A stretch of DNA of 64,000 nt from Xanthostigma xanthostigma (lineage: Eukaryota > Arthropoda > Insecta > Raphidioptera > Raphidiidae): assembly GCA_963575645.1 (NCBI GenBank), contig OY754476.1, positions 9,548,001 to 9,612,000 on the forward strand. The letters run 5' to 3'. The stretch's first letter is position 1; every line of letters begins with the position of its first letter. Below, one piece after another: positions 23,753 to 37,390 of this stretch. Made by a program: the position numbers and the translations under genes. The notes beneath the pieces were generated by a model. That model was not told the origin of the DNA, did no database searches, and saw nothing but the letters and a program-made list of their open reading frames with translations.

Positions 23753-25146
23753 AGTACATCATGTATGTGCAATGTGCATATGCAATAGTGAAAATAAACC
23801 TTTACATTTCTTTTAACAAATAACCGGATTTCATCCAGCAAATAAAGGATAGTAATTATTACTTCTAGTAGAACTGACTTAATTATTGTTTATTTTGATA
23901 TTTTGCTATTTAAATATGTTTATATATTGTTCATACCTACGTACATTTCCTACCAAATATATTACATATAAAAAATGTTAAGGACAACCTAATTCTATAT
24001 TTAAGAATGTTAAGTTCAATTTTATATAAGTACCTATAAAAAGCAAATTGATAGTATATATTAGATATATTTTCTTCAAAGACATTTAACGGCAAAGTAT
24101 CAAATCTCTTAGGTATATAATGTATTTCATTTTAGGTGATGCGAACCTTAAATATATATATACATGTTGTAATAAATATGTCGTCACTTAAAATGCAATA
24201 ATTTTATACGCAATATCCTTGTTTAAATGTTGACAAATTACACATTACTGCAGGCTAATATAGATTAAAGTCTACGATATCAAAAATTATAATTCTTCTA
24301 AATAACCTTATTAATATTTTTAAACAATGTAACTTTTAAATTCAATGGAATTATGATTCACCTATGAAAAATAAAAAGTATTTGAAACAGTTATAACAAA
24401 ATAATATATGTACCTAGTATCTGACTGAAAACAATTAAGTTACGATTTCATTAAGTATTAAAAAAAGTAAAATGAAAAATAAATATTCAGTTTTAAGTTT
24501 AAAAATTGTTGAGAACAATTCTCAGAGCATTTATTGAGCAATATTATATTAAATATTATAAAGAAAAATATATGTCAAATTATTAAAAAAGTGATAGGAA
24601 ATTCTATATAGAGAAAGCCTAAATATATAGTAAATATTAAATTATAAATATATAATAATATACATAATTGTATTCTTGATGTATAGAATAGAATTTTCAA
24701 ATTAAAATGTGTTGTATGAATAATGTCAAATCAAATTAAAATGTCTTATTAATAATATTCATAATATAATAGAGTGTGTGATAAAAAGTAATATATATAT
24801 ATTATACATATATATATATTTTAATTAGCTCAAATTGAAACAAAGATATTGAAAGCAAAATGTAAATCTCTATAGGCTCATTTTCATGGTTTTTATTTGT
24901 TTTAAATCTTATACAATGTGTTCACTTGGTCAGTTGGCTATCTACGCAAAACGATAATAAAATAATATGTTTAGTACTTTAAAATACATTTTATGCTCTA
25001 TTTATCTTTTCAGAGTTCATTGACCAATGTCTTAAAAAATAATTGTAAAAAAAAACGCCAATTGGGTATTGTCTTCGTAATATACCTTATTATTTTTGGA
25101 GATAAAAGGTAAAAAAACGTGAACCTCACCCATATAAGCTCATGGG
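23753..25146. other. very AT-rich DNA, nothing recognised
   Basis: Includes a TATA-rich run near 24790-24825. No gene. Confidence 0.6.
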
Positions 25147-25524
25147 CAGGGCCGGATTAAGACTTCTTCGTCTAAAAAAATTCTAATAATATTGTGTCTC
25201 TGTCATGTTGAGTTCATAAAAAAAAATTCAAACGATAGAAAAAATTTAAAAGCATAAAGTTTTAGGGAAAGAAATTGAATTTTACAATTAATGCTCTCAT
25301 TGAAAATTTGACTGTCTATAAAATCGATCTTAAGGCATTTTTATACAGTTCATTGAAAAAAAGTTTAAATTTTATATCAGTAGATCACATTTTGAGAAGC
25401 TGACAAACAGAAAACAAAATTTTGTTGACACGGTCTGGTGAGGTACTTTTCATAACTGAGTTGTGATTTTTGGTGCCTCCTGAGACGTGATGCTCTAAGC
25501 AATCGCTTATTTAATCCAGCACTG
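25147..25524. mobile_element. hAT-type element (cagggccggattaa ends)
   Basis: Left cagggccggattaa pairs with right ttaatccagcactg. The flanking 8-mers do not match, so either the duplication has decayed or the borders are misplaced. Related to the element at 29425. Confidence 0.55.
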
Positions 25525-28236
25525 TTCAAGGAGGAAGTGAAACTTCACTGGAGGTATGAACTCGTTTCATTGATGCGTTATTCATTTTGCGTTACCAAAG
25601 TTTTTTTTATATTTCCCAGGCATTGAATCATTTCTCCAAAATTTCAAACAAGTACGACGGTAAAGAAGTTTCACTTCAAAAATTGTAAACAAATGATACC
25701 TTGTTAATATACAGAAGAGTTAATATTTGCAAATGTTTAATGTTTTCTCAAAGACTAATCAACACAGTGTATAGATTTTAAAATGAAATCAATGTTAAAA
25801 ATAATTCTGTACCTATATTTTGTTTATTATTATTATTTTTTTAACTTTATAGGTTTTATATTAATCTATATGTTTTGCCAATAACTTGATAACACATGCG
25901 CTGACTTTAGAGTAAAATTAAATTTAATGTTCCTTAATAAATAATAATATATCTATATTATTCAATTTAAAGGTCTGGCAAAAAAACTGGGTAACGAAGT
26001 ATAAAAATAAAACCGGGGACACAAAAAAAAGGCAAACCAAAATTAAAATATTTTCTAATACGACATGTTTGCAAAATAACTTTCGATAAGAGAATATTCT
26101 TTTAAACAAGTCTCTGGTCATTGATCTTGAAATCAGAAACTGTTATGTAATAGTGCTGTAAGTAAATAAATCGCACCATATAATGTTATATTGCAAAATA
26201 TTACACTAATTATATCCAGAATGTCAGCGTCTGTAAACTTGTTATAAATTAATGATAAGTGAATGGAAACGCTATATTTTCTGAATGTAACTAAAGCTAT
26301 GTTTTGCATCTCATTGGATTACAGTTAGCAAATAGTTTAATAGTTGTTCCTGCCAAAACGGCACTAATATTCATTATAAACAAATAGTAGAAAAATACCA
26401 ATAATTTCGATATTTTACTATTCAAACTTTTTCAAAATTAAATTGCTGACTTCTTAAGTAGTAACGTCCTTGATAACATTAGCGAACTGTATTCTGTTGT
26501 TTCACAAAAAAAAAATACCTATGACTTGGCTATAGAGTTGTTAGCTTTTATTAATTTTTTTATTATATATTTATGAAATTGGAGACTTTCGTAGACATTC
26601 ACACTATAGGCCTAGGTTCGATGTGCGATGATAAAAATAAAACCTTCCATCTTATACAGGAGGTGAAAAATGAAAAGTGTGTTCGGGATTAAAGAAGTTA
26701 TGTGACTAACAAGCGTGCTTTGCGGTTAATTTTTACATGTGATATGTACCAATCAAACGAATAGCCACTTTTCGCGTCATCGCACGTATTAGCAGACATT
26801 TCTTTCTTTGTTATAATACCTACGTCAAATATTTTTGAAGTTGGAATTATCATGTTATTCAATTGGCTGGAATGTTGTGCATTATACTAGTTCAAAGGCA
26901 CAAGCATGACCATTGGATATGAAACTCATGGAAGATACACAAAATATAATAGATATGTCGGCTATGCCGGTCCTGCATTCTAGCTATGGAATTTCAACCA
27001 GTGTCGCGCGCACTATATTTCGTGGGAAAAAAATATATACTTATATGACTTCTATATCTCAAGGTCTTCAATTTCAGAAAAGAAAAAATCCTAACGGAAG
27101 TATTTAAAAACAAATCCGAATACAGAAATGTATATTAATATAATTTTTAGTCAATAATTTTCAATGATAATTTGCCAGGCAGTTTTAATATTTAGATTAT
27201 TATCGCATATTAAAATAATTTAATTGCATTAAATATATTTCTAACTTAACTGCTGTTAACAATTAACGATTTTAGTTATGAAGGCAATACTGATATTTGT
27301 CTTGTTACATTTGTTGTTATTATATTTATGTAGTGTTTATAATTATGTGTTAAATCTTTAAAATTAATATGATGTTTGTCCAATCTGTGACATAATATTA
27401 TGATAGTACAACATGCATTATTTGTTTAGATCTTTCTGATTTACACAGTTCTTCATGTAATTATTATTACTGTATAAAATATAATGAATAATAATTGATA
27501 ATTAGCAGGTTGAGTCTCATTACGATACAACTATTGCACTCCTTGTGTATATAGGAAAGATATCCAGCATCAGTTGAAAAATGTTTATCTAGCACTGATA
27601 ACACCGACATTTTACAAATTAATTATCTTATACAGGTAACAAATTGGATGTGATTGATATACCTACTGAAGCTCAATATTTTAATGTAAAGTTATAAAAA
27701 GAACTATTCCGAATTCACAAAATCAATATTAATTCAAATATTTAAAAAAAAATGAGAAAAATGAATCAGACTCAATCTGTTAGAGCAAATAATTTATGTA
27801 TTGGCATTTAGAATATGTTAAGGATGCCATTTGTAGTGATCTTAAAGAGCCTTAAATACTTTTTACTTAAAAAGAGTATGAAAACTATTTTTCAACTTGT
27901 TTAAACTATTTTTTTGTTTCGCTGATTATTTTGTATTCAAAATATCTTATATAGTAATTTACAGCCTTTTAATTGTAACTCCTAATTTTATTTTAAGAAA
28001 TGCGCCATTTTAAAAAAAATTTAACTGAAAAAATTGCTTTTAGAAAAGTTTTGTTGTTGGAAATGAACTGAAATTCTTCAAAATTTTGGATAACACTTAT
28101 TAAAATTTTAAATGTATTGCATAAAATAATATGTAGGTATTCTTTGAATAAAATAAATTAATGTTGTTGGTATGAACTATAAAGTAACTGACTGAGAAGT
28201 ATTAGAAAGCCAAAAGATGCACAACACTAACTATTA
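25525..28236. other. AT-rich intergenic, nothing recognised
   Basis: Only short ORFs without features. A dispersed-repeat fragment lies near 26655. Confidence 0.5.
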
Positions 28237-28519
28237 CAGTAAAACCTGTTCAATTGACCATCTGTATAACTGAGTCAAGTTTCTAAGTTGATCAGTTTTG
28301 TTGAATTGCCAAACGGTTGTAAAATTTAAAACTTTGCAACTTGTAATCTTTTATTTTTATAAATGACTATATTGCTCGTTTTTTATATACATTTTGTAAA
28401 ATAAAAAAAGTCTAAACTATTAATTCTGCTTTAGGTTTGATAATGATAATTGTTTTCATTTTTTGTAAGCTGGTCACATTTTAGGGGTAACAGATGATCA
28501 ACTTAAACAAGTTTTACTG
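28237..28519. mobile_element. pogo/Tigger-type MITE
   Basis: Left cagtaaaacctgttcaattg and right (reversed) cagtaaaacttgtttaagtt are inverted repeats of about 28 bp, with TA before the left end. No transposase. Tigger/pogo assignment is from the cagt-aaacctg end type. Confidence 0.6.
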
Positions 28520-29424
28520 AAGTATATTCACTTATTTCTAGAATAAACCAAATTCTAAGTTTATAAGTTAATAACCAAATTTTTAATTGCCAAATATCGG
28601 TAGTAGAAGTTCATTGATGTAAATTTATAATAATAATAAGAAAGGAGAACATGAGTTGTCGACACTAAATGGTTGAATTTTGTTAATTTCACTATGAACA
28701 AACTTGCCGGTTTTGTTTTTGTTTTTTTTTTTTTTTTGTTTTGGAAAAAACAATTCATACCTACCTACAGTTTCAGCTTCAGCGATTGAAAAATTATAAT
28801 GCAGCTTTCTAAAGCCTTGTGTAAAAACAGTCTTACAAACTATTTCAAACATTTTTTTTGGATCGTATTTAATTTTCGTAAGCGTAATTCATTGTTGATA
28901 AATTGATATTATTGTTTTCTAATTAATTGACCATACAAACAATATTAGCATATTACAATATTTGTTAATAGAATGTTTCTTTCTACCAACATTTGTCGAA
29001 ATTATTTCGATTTTTAATCCATAATAGCTAAGAAATTAAATACTGTTCGACCGTTTGAGAACTGCTGCGATATTTCAACAGCGTTGATTAAACAGTAAGT
29101 TTGTTAGTGTTTATTATTTTCAGGAAATACCACATGAAAAATGTATTTCTTTCATTAAAAAAAAATTGGTGAATGTGAGAAGATGATAATATTTTTTATT
29201 ACCAAAAATATCTGTATACGTTAATAATTAACTTGAACTTATACCTTCGCGCTTGTTTTATATCAATTTTAATTCAATACATTTTTTAATTTTTTACGAT
29301 CTGTAAGGGACTGAAAATAATTTGTCGACAACAATTTAAAATCCTTTCCATTATAGTTATCTATTATACAAAAATCTTATTTGATAAATTGAGTGTTTAA
29401 GTTATCATGACACGGACCTCTGAG

Positions 29425-29635
29425 CAGTGGCAAATTAAGCTTTTTGGAGCGACCCAAGCGATGAAGTCTAGTGGGCCTTTGTTCCACTCAATTTTGATTT
29501 TGATAAATGTATTATTTTCTACCTTCTAAATCAAGGTGCTGTCCTGTTTGCAGAAAATAGTACGCATATCAAAATTGGGCAAGGGAAAGGGCTCCTTGAG
29601 ACTAGGGCCCCCAAACCCTCGTTAATCCGGCACTG
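29425..29635. mobile_element. 211-bp hAT-type element
   Basis: Ends cagtggcaaattaag and gttaatccggcactg; flanks cctctgag (29417-29424) and cttctgag (29636-29643) form an 8-bp duplication with one change. Confidence 0.8.
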
Positions 29636-29643
29636 CTTCTGAG

Positions 29644-30760
29644 ATTAAGAGTAAAGAAATATTTCATTAAAGAAAATGTTGTCCCATTTCATCGATTTTG
29701 AATTTCTTATAGTTCTTTAAGATATTTGATTTTAAATGTCGCGATAACTTAAATCTCTTAAATATTCGTTGAGCGAAAATTGTCTATCGCATCGCATTTT
29801 ATAAACCATAGGCTGTGATTGTCACAAAACAGCAAAAGTCATGTAGAACACCATCAATTTGTAAGTCCTGGCTCTTTTTAACAGGCTACTGATTTTTTTT
29901 TCGATTCTCGAAAAATCATCTTATCATATTATAATTTCGATGAAAATGAATTGTTATCACCTATTTTCTATTATATAACGTACCATTAATATCGAAATTT
30001 CAAACATTTTTCATATACTAGTTAATAATAGGTGTGTTAATAGAAAACCAAAAGGTTGAAAAATTCTATAATCAAATGTTTTTTTCTGAAAAAGAGTCTG
30101 CCAATCATTTCATATAAATAAATCAAATTAGAAAAAATACAATAGACCCGTTCTTGTAATATTTCGTAACATCTTCGTACTTTTTGAAATAATTACTTGA
30201 GATTAAATATTTCTATTTTGAACTAAACTTTATGTGAAATATAAACTAATTTAACAAACAAAAATAAGTTTGGTTTTAATATTAATGAGTTATTTATAGA
30301 CGTTCTCATACAAACGTGTAACATACTTATAGATATTTAGCATGTGTGATTCTATTGATTAAAAATCGGTAATCACTAATCACTGTTATCATTACAGATT
30401 ATAGCTATATGTGTCTTCATTGTAGTTATAATTGACGATGCTAGTTTCTAAGCTAATACAACCCTGTAAAGGTTTCATTCAATGTTAAAGTAAGTCAAAT
30501 ACATATAACATTAAATACCATGTACCAAAAAAAACAACATTTTTTTCAAAAACTAATTTTATTTGTATTTTTTATCCAACATTCCTGGTCTTGTCATAAT
30601 ATAAACATTTCCTCGCCAATCGAAAAATTGTTAAGTAGTCCTAAATTGAGGTTACTGTGAGCCCAAAATTAAATCGACGTACAACAGAGCAACAGTTGTG
30701 CCATAGCAAAAGTTTGAGAATTAACTGGGTTGCTTATAAGCTGCTCTTTATCACTTACTG
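29644..30760. other. AT-rich intergenic, nothing recognised
   Basis: No ORF, paired repeat or signal worth reporting. Confidence 0.5.
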
Positions 30761-31640
30761 TTTTGAAGATAGACTCTTTTAAAGTGTCTTTCTTGAAAGT
30801 TTGGAATACGCATTGGATACAAGTCAAATTTGGTACTGTGATAGAAATTCAATGAGCGTACCCGGAGGTCTGTATCTATTACCGTTTCGGAGATATGATC
30901 ACTCAAAGTGAATTTCTGGAAAGTCTGGAATACCCATCGGATACATTAATTCAAAATCGCCATTCAATGAGCGCACCCGGAGGTCTGCACCTATGACCGT
31001 TTCGGAGATAGACCCGTTCCAAGTGCTTTTCTTGAAAGTCTGGAATACGCATCCGGCATTGGATACATTTCAAATTCGGTATTTGGGTAATAAACGACAC
31101 GCTAAATTTAATGAGCACCCAGAGGTCTGTATCTAATACCGTTTCGGAGATAGAGACGTTCAAACGTTGCTTTGGTGTTTAAACACACTTCAAACGGCCA
31201 CAGAATCAAAAGTTGAACTTATTTTTTTATTTGGGGTGTCATTTCCTGTTAGTATAAGCCGTCTGGACATAAAAAGCGAGTTATTAGAAAATGTCAAAAA
31301 TCGACTAAAAACGAAATTTTTTGCATAGTATAGCCTTAGTTTTTTTGTTTTTTTTTTTTTGGACAATTTTGGATGATCTCTCTGATCCGATTTAAATTCG
31401 GTAGGCTTATAGAAAACGACACCCTGAATTCAATGAGCGCACCCTGAGGCCTGTACCTATTACCGTTTCGGAGATAGACCCGTTCGAAGTGCTTTTCTTG
31501 AAAGTCTGGAATACGCATCGGATACATTTGAAATTCGGTGTATTGATAGAAAACGACACGCTGAATTTAATGAGCGTTTATTTTGGACAATTTTGGAAAA
31601 TCTCTTGAAACCAATTCAAATTCGGAAGACTTAAAGAGAA
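30761..31640 (-). repeat. module A repeats, minus orientation
   Basis: The unit containing accgtttcggagata recurs at 30881, 30996, 31138 and 31462, each preceded by gcgcacccggaggtctg and followed by cttgaaagtctggaatacgc. Spacing of 115-142 bp, then a larger gap, suggests an irregular tandem array. The array ends against the Helitron-like end at 31641. Short ORFs here are repeat shadows. Confidence 0.75.
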
Positions 31641-32857
31641 CTAGCTGCGGTTAACCCCGCGGCTTCGCCCACGCTTGAGATGAATCATGAATCACAATAG
31701 CAACAACAGTGGTGGCTGTGCGTTGTCCGTCAGTATGTCAGTGTAAGAGTAAATTAGCCCTCTATGGAGATGAATTTTCAAAAATCCTTTCAGAGTGCTC
31801 ATTTACGCCATATAGAGGACTTCTGTGTAAAATTGCATGCTTCTAGATCTACCGGCTTAGACTGTGCGTTGTACGGTCAGTCAATGTTAGAGTTTGAACC
31901 AAGTAATATAAACCCCCTTAGGGGAAAAATTTCAAAAATCATTTTCGAGTACACAGCTACGTAAATAAGGAGCCCCTGTGCAAAATTTCATGCATTTAGA
32001 CCCATCGGTGACGGCAGTACGTTGTCTGTAGCCTTTAGACGGTTTATTAAGAATAAATGAAAAAAAGTAACATTTTTATTGCAAAAATCGATAAAAACGT
32101 AAAATCAAAAATTTGCTATCCAGCTCCCAGAAACGTTAAGAGGTATTTATGGCGTATAAAACAAGACGTCAGACTGTTATCTAACTAATTATAGTTTTAA
32201 AATTTTAACTCCTTCCACAGTCAGGGCCGGACTAACCCACTTTGGTCTTTTTGAAATCTGAAAAATTGTTGAAAAAAAGTAAATTCAAATAATATGTATT
32301 TTTTTGAGTGTATAAAAACTTACGCCATATAGGGGGACTTCTGTGCAAAATTGCATCCGTCTAGAGGCTAGACCCATCGGTTTAGACTGTGCCTTCTACG
32401 GTCAGACAAAGTTAGAGTTTGAACCAACTAGATTAACCCGCTTAGGGGAAAAATTTCAAAAATCATTTTCGAGTACACAGCTACGTAAATAAGGAGCCCC
32501 TGTGCAAAATTTCATGTATTTAGGCCCATCGGTGACGGCAGTACGTTGTCTGTAGCCTTTAGACGGTTTATTAAGAATAAATGACAAAAGTAACATTTTT
32601 ATTGCAAAAATCGATAAAAACGTAAAATCAAAAATTTGCTATCCAGCTCCCAGAAACGTTAAGAGGTATTTATGGCGTATAAAACAAGACGTCAGACTGT
32701 TATCTAACTAATTATAGTTTTAAAATTTTAACTCCTTCCACAGTCAGGGCCGGACTAACCCACTTTGGTCTTTTTGAAATCTGAAAAACTGCTGAAAAAA
32801 AGTAAATTCAAATAATATGTATTTTTTTGAGTGAAAAATTGCATCCGTCTAGAGTCT
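31641..32857 (-). mobile_element. Helitron-like segment (minus) with ~530-bp tandem duplication
   Basis: Starts with the complement of a Helitron 3' end: ctagctgcggttaacccc then gcggcttcgccc. A block running from roughly 31790 to 32300 is repeated at about 32320-32830 with near identity (for example gctatccagctcccagaaac at about 32117 and 32638). The block contains cagggccggactaaccc, which recurs throughout the domain. Confidence 0.6.
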
Positions 32858-33044
32858 GGCCCGAAACGACGCACGCACGCACGCACACCCCCGGCGCCGA
32901 AAAATCACTCAAAACATACCACATTGGCCCGAAACGACGCACGCACGCACGCACACCCCCGGCGCCGAAAAATCACTCAAAACATACCACATTGGCCCGA
33001 AACGACGCACGCACGCACGCACACCCCCGGCGCCGAAAAATCAC
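32858..33044. repeat. GC-rich 68-bp minisatellite, 2.75 copies
   Basis: Unit starts at 32858, 32926 and 32994 (period 68): ggcccgaaacgacgcacgca then cacccccggcgccgaaaaa. Copies look identical. Because 68 is not a multiple of 3, successive copies are read in shifted frames, producing the open but meaningless Arg/Thr/His/Pro-rich frames here. Confidence 0.92.
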
Positions 33045-34553
33045 AATCAGTCAATGTTAGAGTTTGAACCAACTAGATTAACCCGCTTAGGGGATGAATT
33101 TTCAAAAATCATTTTCGAGTACACAGCTACGATAAGGAACCCCTGTGCAAAATTTCATGCATTTAGACCCACCAGTTTAGGTAGTGCGTTGTCAGTCAGC
33201 CTTTATGTATTTATTAAGAAAAAGTGAGAAAAAGAAACATTTTTTATTGCAAATTTCTACAGAAACGTATAAATATCAGAAATTTGCTATCCAGCTCCCA
33301 GAAGCAGTGAGAGGTATTTCTAGCGAATAGAACAAGACAAAACATAGTTGCATAATAATTTTTTTACTCACACCACAATTTGCCGTCTTTAATGACAATC
33401 AGACTGTTATCTAATATATTATATTTTTAAAATTTTAACCCATTCCACAGTCAGGGTCGGACTAATCAACTTCGACCTTTTTGAAATCTGAAAAATAGTT
33501 GAAAAAAAGTAAATTCAAATATTTCTTTTTTCGAGTGTATTAAATTATCCTAAAAGTTGGTTTTTAGAAACGCTATTAAATACAGACCTCCGGGTGCGCT
33601 CACTGAATTCAGCGTCTCGTTTCCTATCAGTACACCGAATTTGAAATGTATCCGATGCGTATTCCAGAGTGTCCAGAAAAGAACTTCGAACAGGTCAACC
33701 AATAATAATATTACAATACTGTAGGCAGGGACGAATTATTGACAAATGAGACAAATTTTGAACAGATTTGTAAACAAGATAGTTTACTTCTCTGTTGGAC
33801 AACTGTTTATAATAAACAAATAAATAAAATAATATGTGTTGCTTTTATATGGTTATTATAAAATCTATAGAAAATGTGTTCTTATGTTTCTTTTTACTAA
33901 AAATAAATGTTACCGATAATTTAGATTTCTTTTTATACACTCAATAAAAACATTATATTTGAATTTACTTTTTTCAAATATTTTTCAGATTTCAAAAAAG
34001 CCAAAGTGGATAAGTCCGGCCCTGACTGTGGAATGGGTTAAAATTTTAAAATATAATTAATTAGATAATAGTCTGACGTCTTGCTTTATTCGCTACAAAT
34101 ACCTCTTAACTGTTTCTGGGTGCCGGATAGTAAATTTTTGATATTTACGCGTTTTATCGAAATTATTGCACTTTTCTGAATAAAAAAATCCCTCTAAAGG
34201 CTGACAGACAACGCACTTACCTAAGTCGGTAGGTCTAACGCAATGAAATTTGGTACATGAGGTCCATATATAACGTGGATGTGTACTAAATAATTATCTT
34301 TGAAAATTCATCCCCTAAGGGAGTTTTTCTACTTGGTTAAAACTCTAACATTGACTGACCATAAAACGTACAGTCTAAACCGGTGGCTATAGAAGCTTGC
34401 AATTTTGCACAGAAGTCCCCTATAGGGCGCAAGTGAGCACTCAGAAAGGATTTTTGAAAATTCATCCCCTTAGAGGACTAATCTACTTTAACACTGTGTG
34501 ATTTTAAATTTGACATGTTCTATGTTGTTATTGCAGCTCACAGAATAAATATG
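33045..34553. repeat. composite Helitron-like and module A sequence
   Basis: Contains fragments also found many times between 36 and 50 kb: gctatccagctcccagaagc (33288), module A with cagacctccgggtgcgctca (33583), cagggacgaattattgac (33726), and, after an orientation change near 33950, gacgtcttgctttattcgc and ccggatagtaaatttttg. No gene. Confidence 0.65.
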
Positions 34554-34759
34554 CTATTCTATTCTATTCTATTCTATTCTATTCTATTCTATTCTATTCT
34601 ATTCTATTCTATTCTATTCTATTCTATTCTATTCTATTCTATTCTATTCTATTCTATTCTATTCTATTCTATTCTATTCTATTCTATTCTATTCTATTCT
34701 ATTCTATTCTATTCTATTCTATTCTATTCTATTCTATTCTATTCTATTCTATTCTATTC
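34554..34759. repeat. (TATTC)n microsatellite, ~41 copies
   Basis: An uninterrupted pentanucleotide array of about 205 bp. It lies about 90 bp before a Helitron-like 3' end at 34850, and produces a false 83-codon ORF of Phe-Tyr-Ser-Ile-Leu. Confidence 0.97.
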
Positions 34760-34850
34760 ATACTGACGGACAACGCACGCAGCCACTACTGTTGTTGCTA
34801 TTGTGTTTCTTCTCAATCGCGGGCGAAGCCGCGGGGGTAACAGCAGCTAG
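34760..34850 (+). mobile_element. Helitron-like 3' terminus
   Basis: tcgcgggcgaagccgcgg forms a hairpin, followed by gggtaacagcag and CTAG|T. The sequence after it (ttctctaactctatatccgag) matches the flank of the ends at 41766 and 47958, and, reversed, of those at 31641 and 36064. Confidence 0.65.
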
Positions 34851-36063
34851 TTCTCTAACTCTATATCCGAGAGATTTTCCAAAATTGTTCAAACAAAAAC
34901 CTAAAACTATGGAAATTTTCTCGCTTTTATTTGATTTTCGACATTTTCCAATAACTCGCTTTTTAGGTCCACACGGCTTATACTAACAGGAAATGACACC
35001 CCAAATAAAAAAAAAATGTGGCCATTTGAAGTGTATTATAGATACAGACCTTCAGGTGCGCTCATTGAATTCAGCGCGTCGTTATCTATCAATAAACCAA
35101 ATTTGAAATGTATCCGATGCGTATTCCAGACTTTCCAGAAAAGCACCTCGAACCGGTCTGTCTCCGAAACGGTAATAGATACAGACCTCCGGACGCGTGA
35201 ATTGAATTCAGGGTGTCTTTTTTATAAGCCTACCGAATTTGAATCGGATCCAAGAGATCATCCAAAATTGTCTAAAAAAATCACAAATTAACTAAGGCTA
35301 TACTATGGGAAAATCTCGTTTTTTGTCGATTTTTAAACATTTCCAATAACTCGCTTTTCAGGTCCAGACGGCTTATACTAACATGAAATGACACTCCGGA
35401 ATAAAAAAATAAGCTCAACTTTTGGTTAGGTGGGCTTTTGAAGTGTGTATAAAGACCACACCAACATTCGAACATCTCTATCTCCGAAACGGTATTATAG
35501 ATACAGACCTCCGGGTGCGCTCATTGAATTCAGCGCGTCGTTTTGTATCAATAAACCGAATTTGAAATGTATCCGATGCGTATTCCAGACTTTCCAGAGA
35601 GACACTTCGAACGGGTGTATCTTCGAAACGTTAAGTGATTTCAGCGTGCCATTTTACATAAACCTGCCGAATTTGAATCGGATGCGAGAGATTGTCCAAA
35701 ATTGTTTAAAAAAAACACAAAATAACTCAGGCCTATGGGAAAAATCCCATTTTTTGACGATCTTCGACATTCTCTAATAACTCACTTTTCTTGTCCACAC
35801 GGCTTATACTAAAAGGAAATGACACTCCAAATCCAAAAAAAAGCTCAACTGTGCCTCTTATGATGGTTTCGTTTTATACAATTATTTTATGTGGCTCTAT
35901 CTCCGAAACGGTAATAGATACAGACCTTAATTGAATTTAGAATGTTGTTTTCTATCAGCATACGGGATTTGAAACGTATCCGATGCATAGTATAGAGTTT
36001 GTTTTTTTGTGAATTTTTTGGACTATTTTGGAACCGATTCAAATTCGCTAGACTTATAGAAAA
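34851..36063 (+). repeat. module A repeats, plus orientation
   Basis: Repeats of cagacctccgggtgcgctca, atttgaaatgtatccgatgc and tctccgaaacggtaat at about 35161, 35481 and 35900. Also ggcttatactaacaggaaatg. Ends at the reversed Helitron terminus at 36064. Short ORFs of 64-110 codons here are repeat shadows. Confidence 0.7.
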
Positions 36064-37390
36064 CTAGCTGTTGCTACCCACGTGGCTCCGCCTGCGATTG
36101 AGATGAAACACGATAGCAACAATAGTAGCTGTACGTTGTCCGTCAGTATGTCAGTGTCAGTGTCAGTGTCAGATTAGCCCTCTATGGAGATGAATTTTTA
36201 AAAATCCTTTCAGAGTGCTCACTTACGCCATATAGGGGACTTCTGTGTAAAATTGCATCCGTCTAGAAGACCCATCGGTTTAGACGTGCCTTGTACGGTC
36301 AGTCAATGTTAGAGTTTTAACCAACTAGATTAACCCGCTTAGGTGATGAATTTTCAAAAATTATTTTCGAGTACACAGCTACGTTAAATAAGGAACCCCT
36401 GTGCAAAATTTCATGCATTTAGACCCATCGGTTTAGGCAGCCTTTATTTTATTTATTAAGAAAAAGTGAAATTTCTACAGAAACGTATAAATATCAGAAA
36501 TTTGCTATCCAGCTCCCAGAAGCAGTTAGAGGTATTTCTAGCGAATAGAACAAAACAAAACATAGTTGCATAATAGTTTTTTTACTCACACCACAATTTG
36601 CGGTCTTTAATGACAATCAGACTGTTATCTAATATATTATATTTTTAAAATTTTAACCCCTTCCACAGTGAGGGCCGGACTAATCAACTTCGGCATTTTT
36701 AAATCTGAAAAACAGTTGAAAAAAAGTGAATTCAAATATTTCTTTTTTTGAGTGTATTAAATTATCGTAAAAGTTGGTTTTTAGTAAAAATAAACATAAG
36801 AACACATTCGGACGTCTCTATCTCCGAAACGCTATTAAATGCATACCTCCGGGTGCGCTCACTGAATTCAGCGTGTCGTTTCCTATCAGTACACCGAATT
36901 TGAAATGTATTCCAGAGTTTCCAGAAAAGAACTTCGAACAGGTCGATAATAATATTACAATACTGTAGGCAGGGACGAATGATTGTATAGACAAATGTGT
37001 ACAGTGTAGGGCCCGGTTTTCTGAAGAACCCTGTCAAACTGTCTATTTTAAACAGATTTGTAAACAAGATAGTTTACTTTTCTGTTGAACAACTGTGCAT
37101 AATAAACAAATATTTCAAAAATGTCTCGCTTCTTATATGGTTATTCTAAAATCTACAGAAAATATGTTCTTATGTTTATTTTTACTAAAAATTAATTTTT
37201 CCGATAATTTAGAATTCTTTTATACACTCAGAAAAAAGAAATATTGAATTTTCTTTTTTTCAACTATTTTTCATATTACAAAAAGTTCAACGTGGATTAG
37301 TCCGGCCCTGACTGTTAATTTTAATGATATAATTTATTAGATAATTGTTTGACGTCTTGCTTTATTCGCTATAAATACCTCTTAACAGTT
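36064..37390 (-). mobile_element. Helitron-like segment (minus) and module A piece
   Basis: Opens with ctagctgttgctacccacg, the complement of a Helitron terminus, then the same internal sequence as at 31700-33540, then a module A copy at 36821-36960. Orientation switches near 37200 into the sequence that starts the 6.2-kb unit. Confidence 0.55.

Noticed and set aside
32858-33044. Possible CRISPR-like array
   Set aside because: Copies are directly adjacent with no spacers, in an animal genome.
32827-33067. Two overlapping ORFs rich in Arg, His, Thr and Pro
   Set aside because: They are frame shadows of the 68-bp minisatellite; the unit length shifts the frame in each copy.
34515-34766. 83-codon ORF of repeated Phe-Tyr-Ser-Ile-Leu
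   Set aside because: It is only the translation of the (TATTC)n microsatellite.
35016-35777. ORFs of 91 and 110 codons
   Set aside because: Composed of module A repeats in one open frame; the same sequence is interrupted in other copies.
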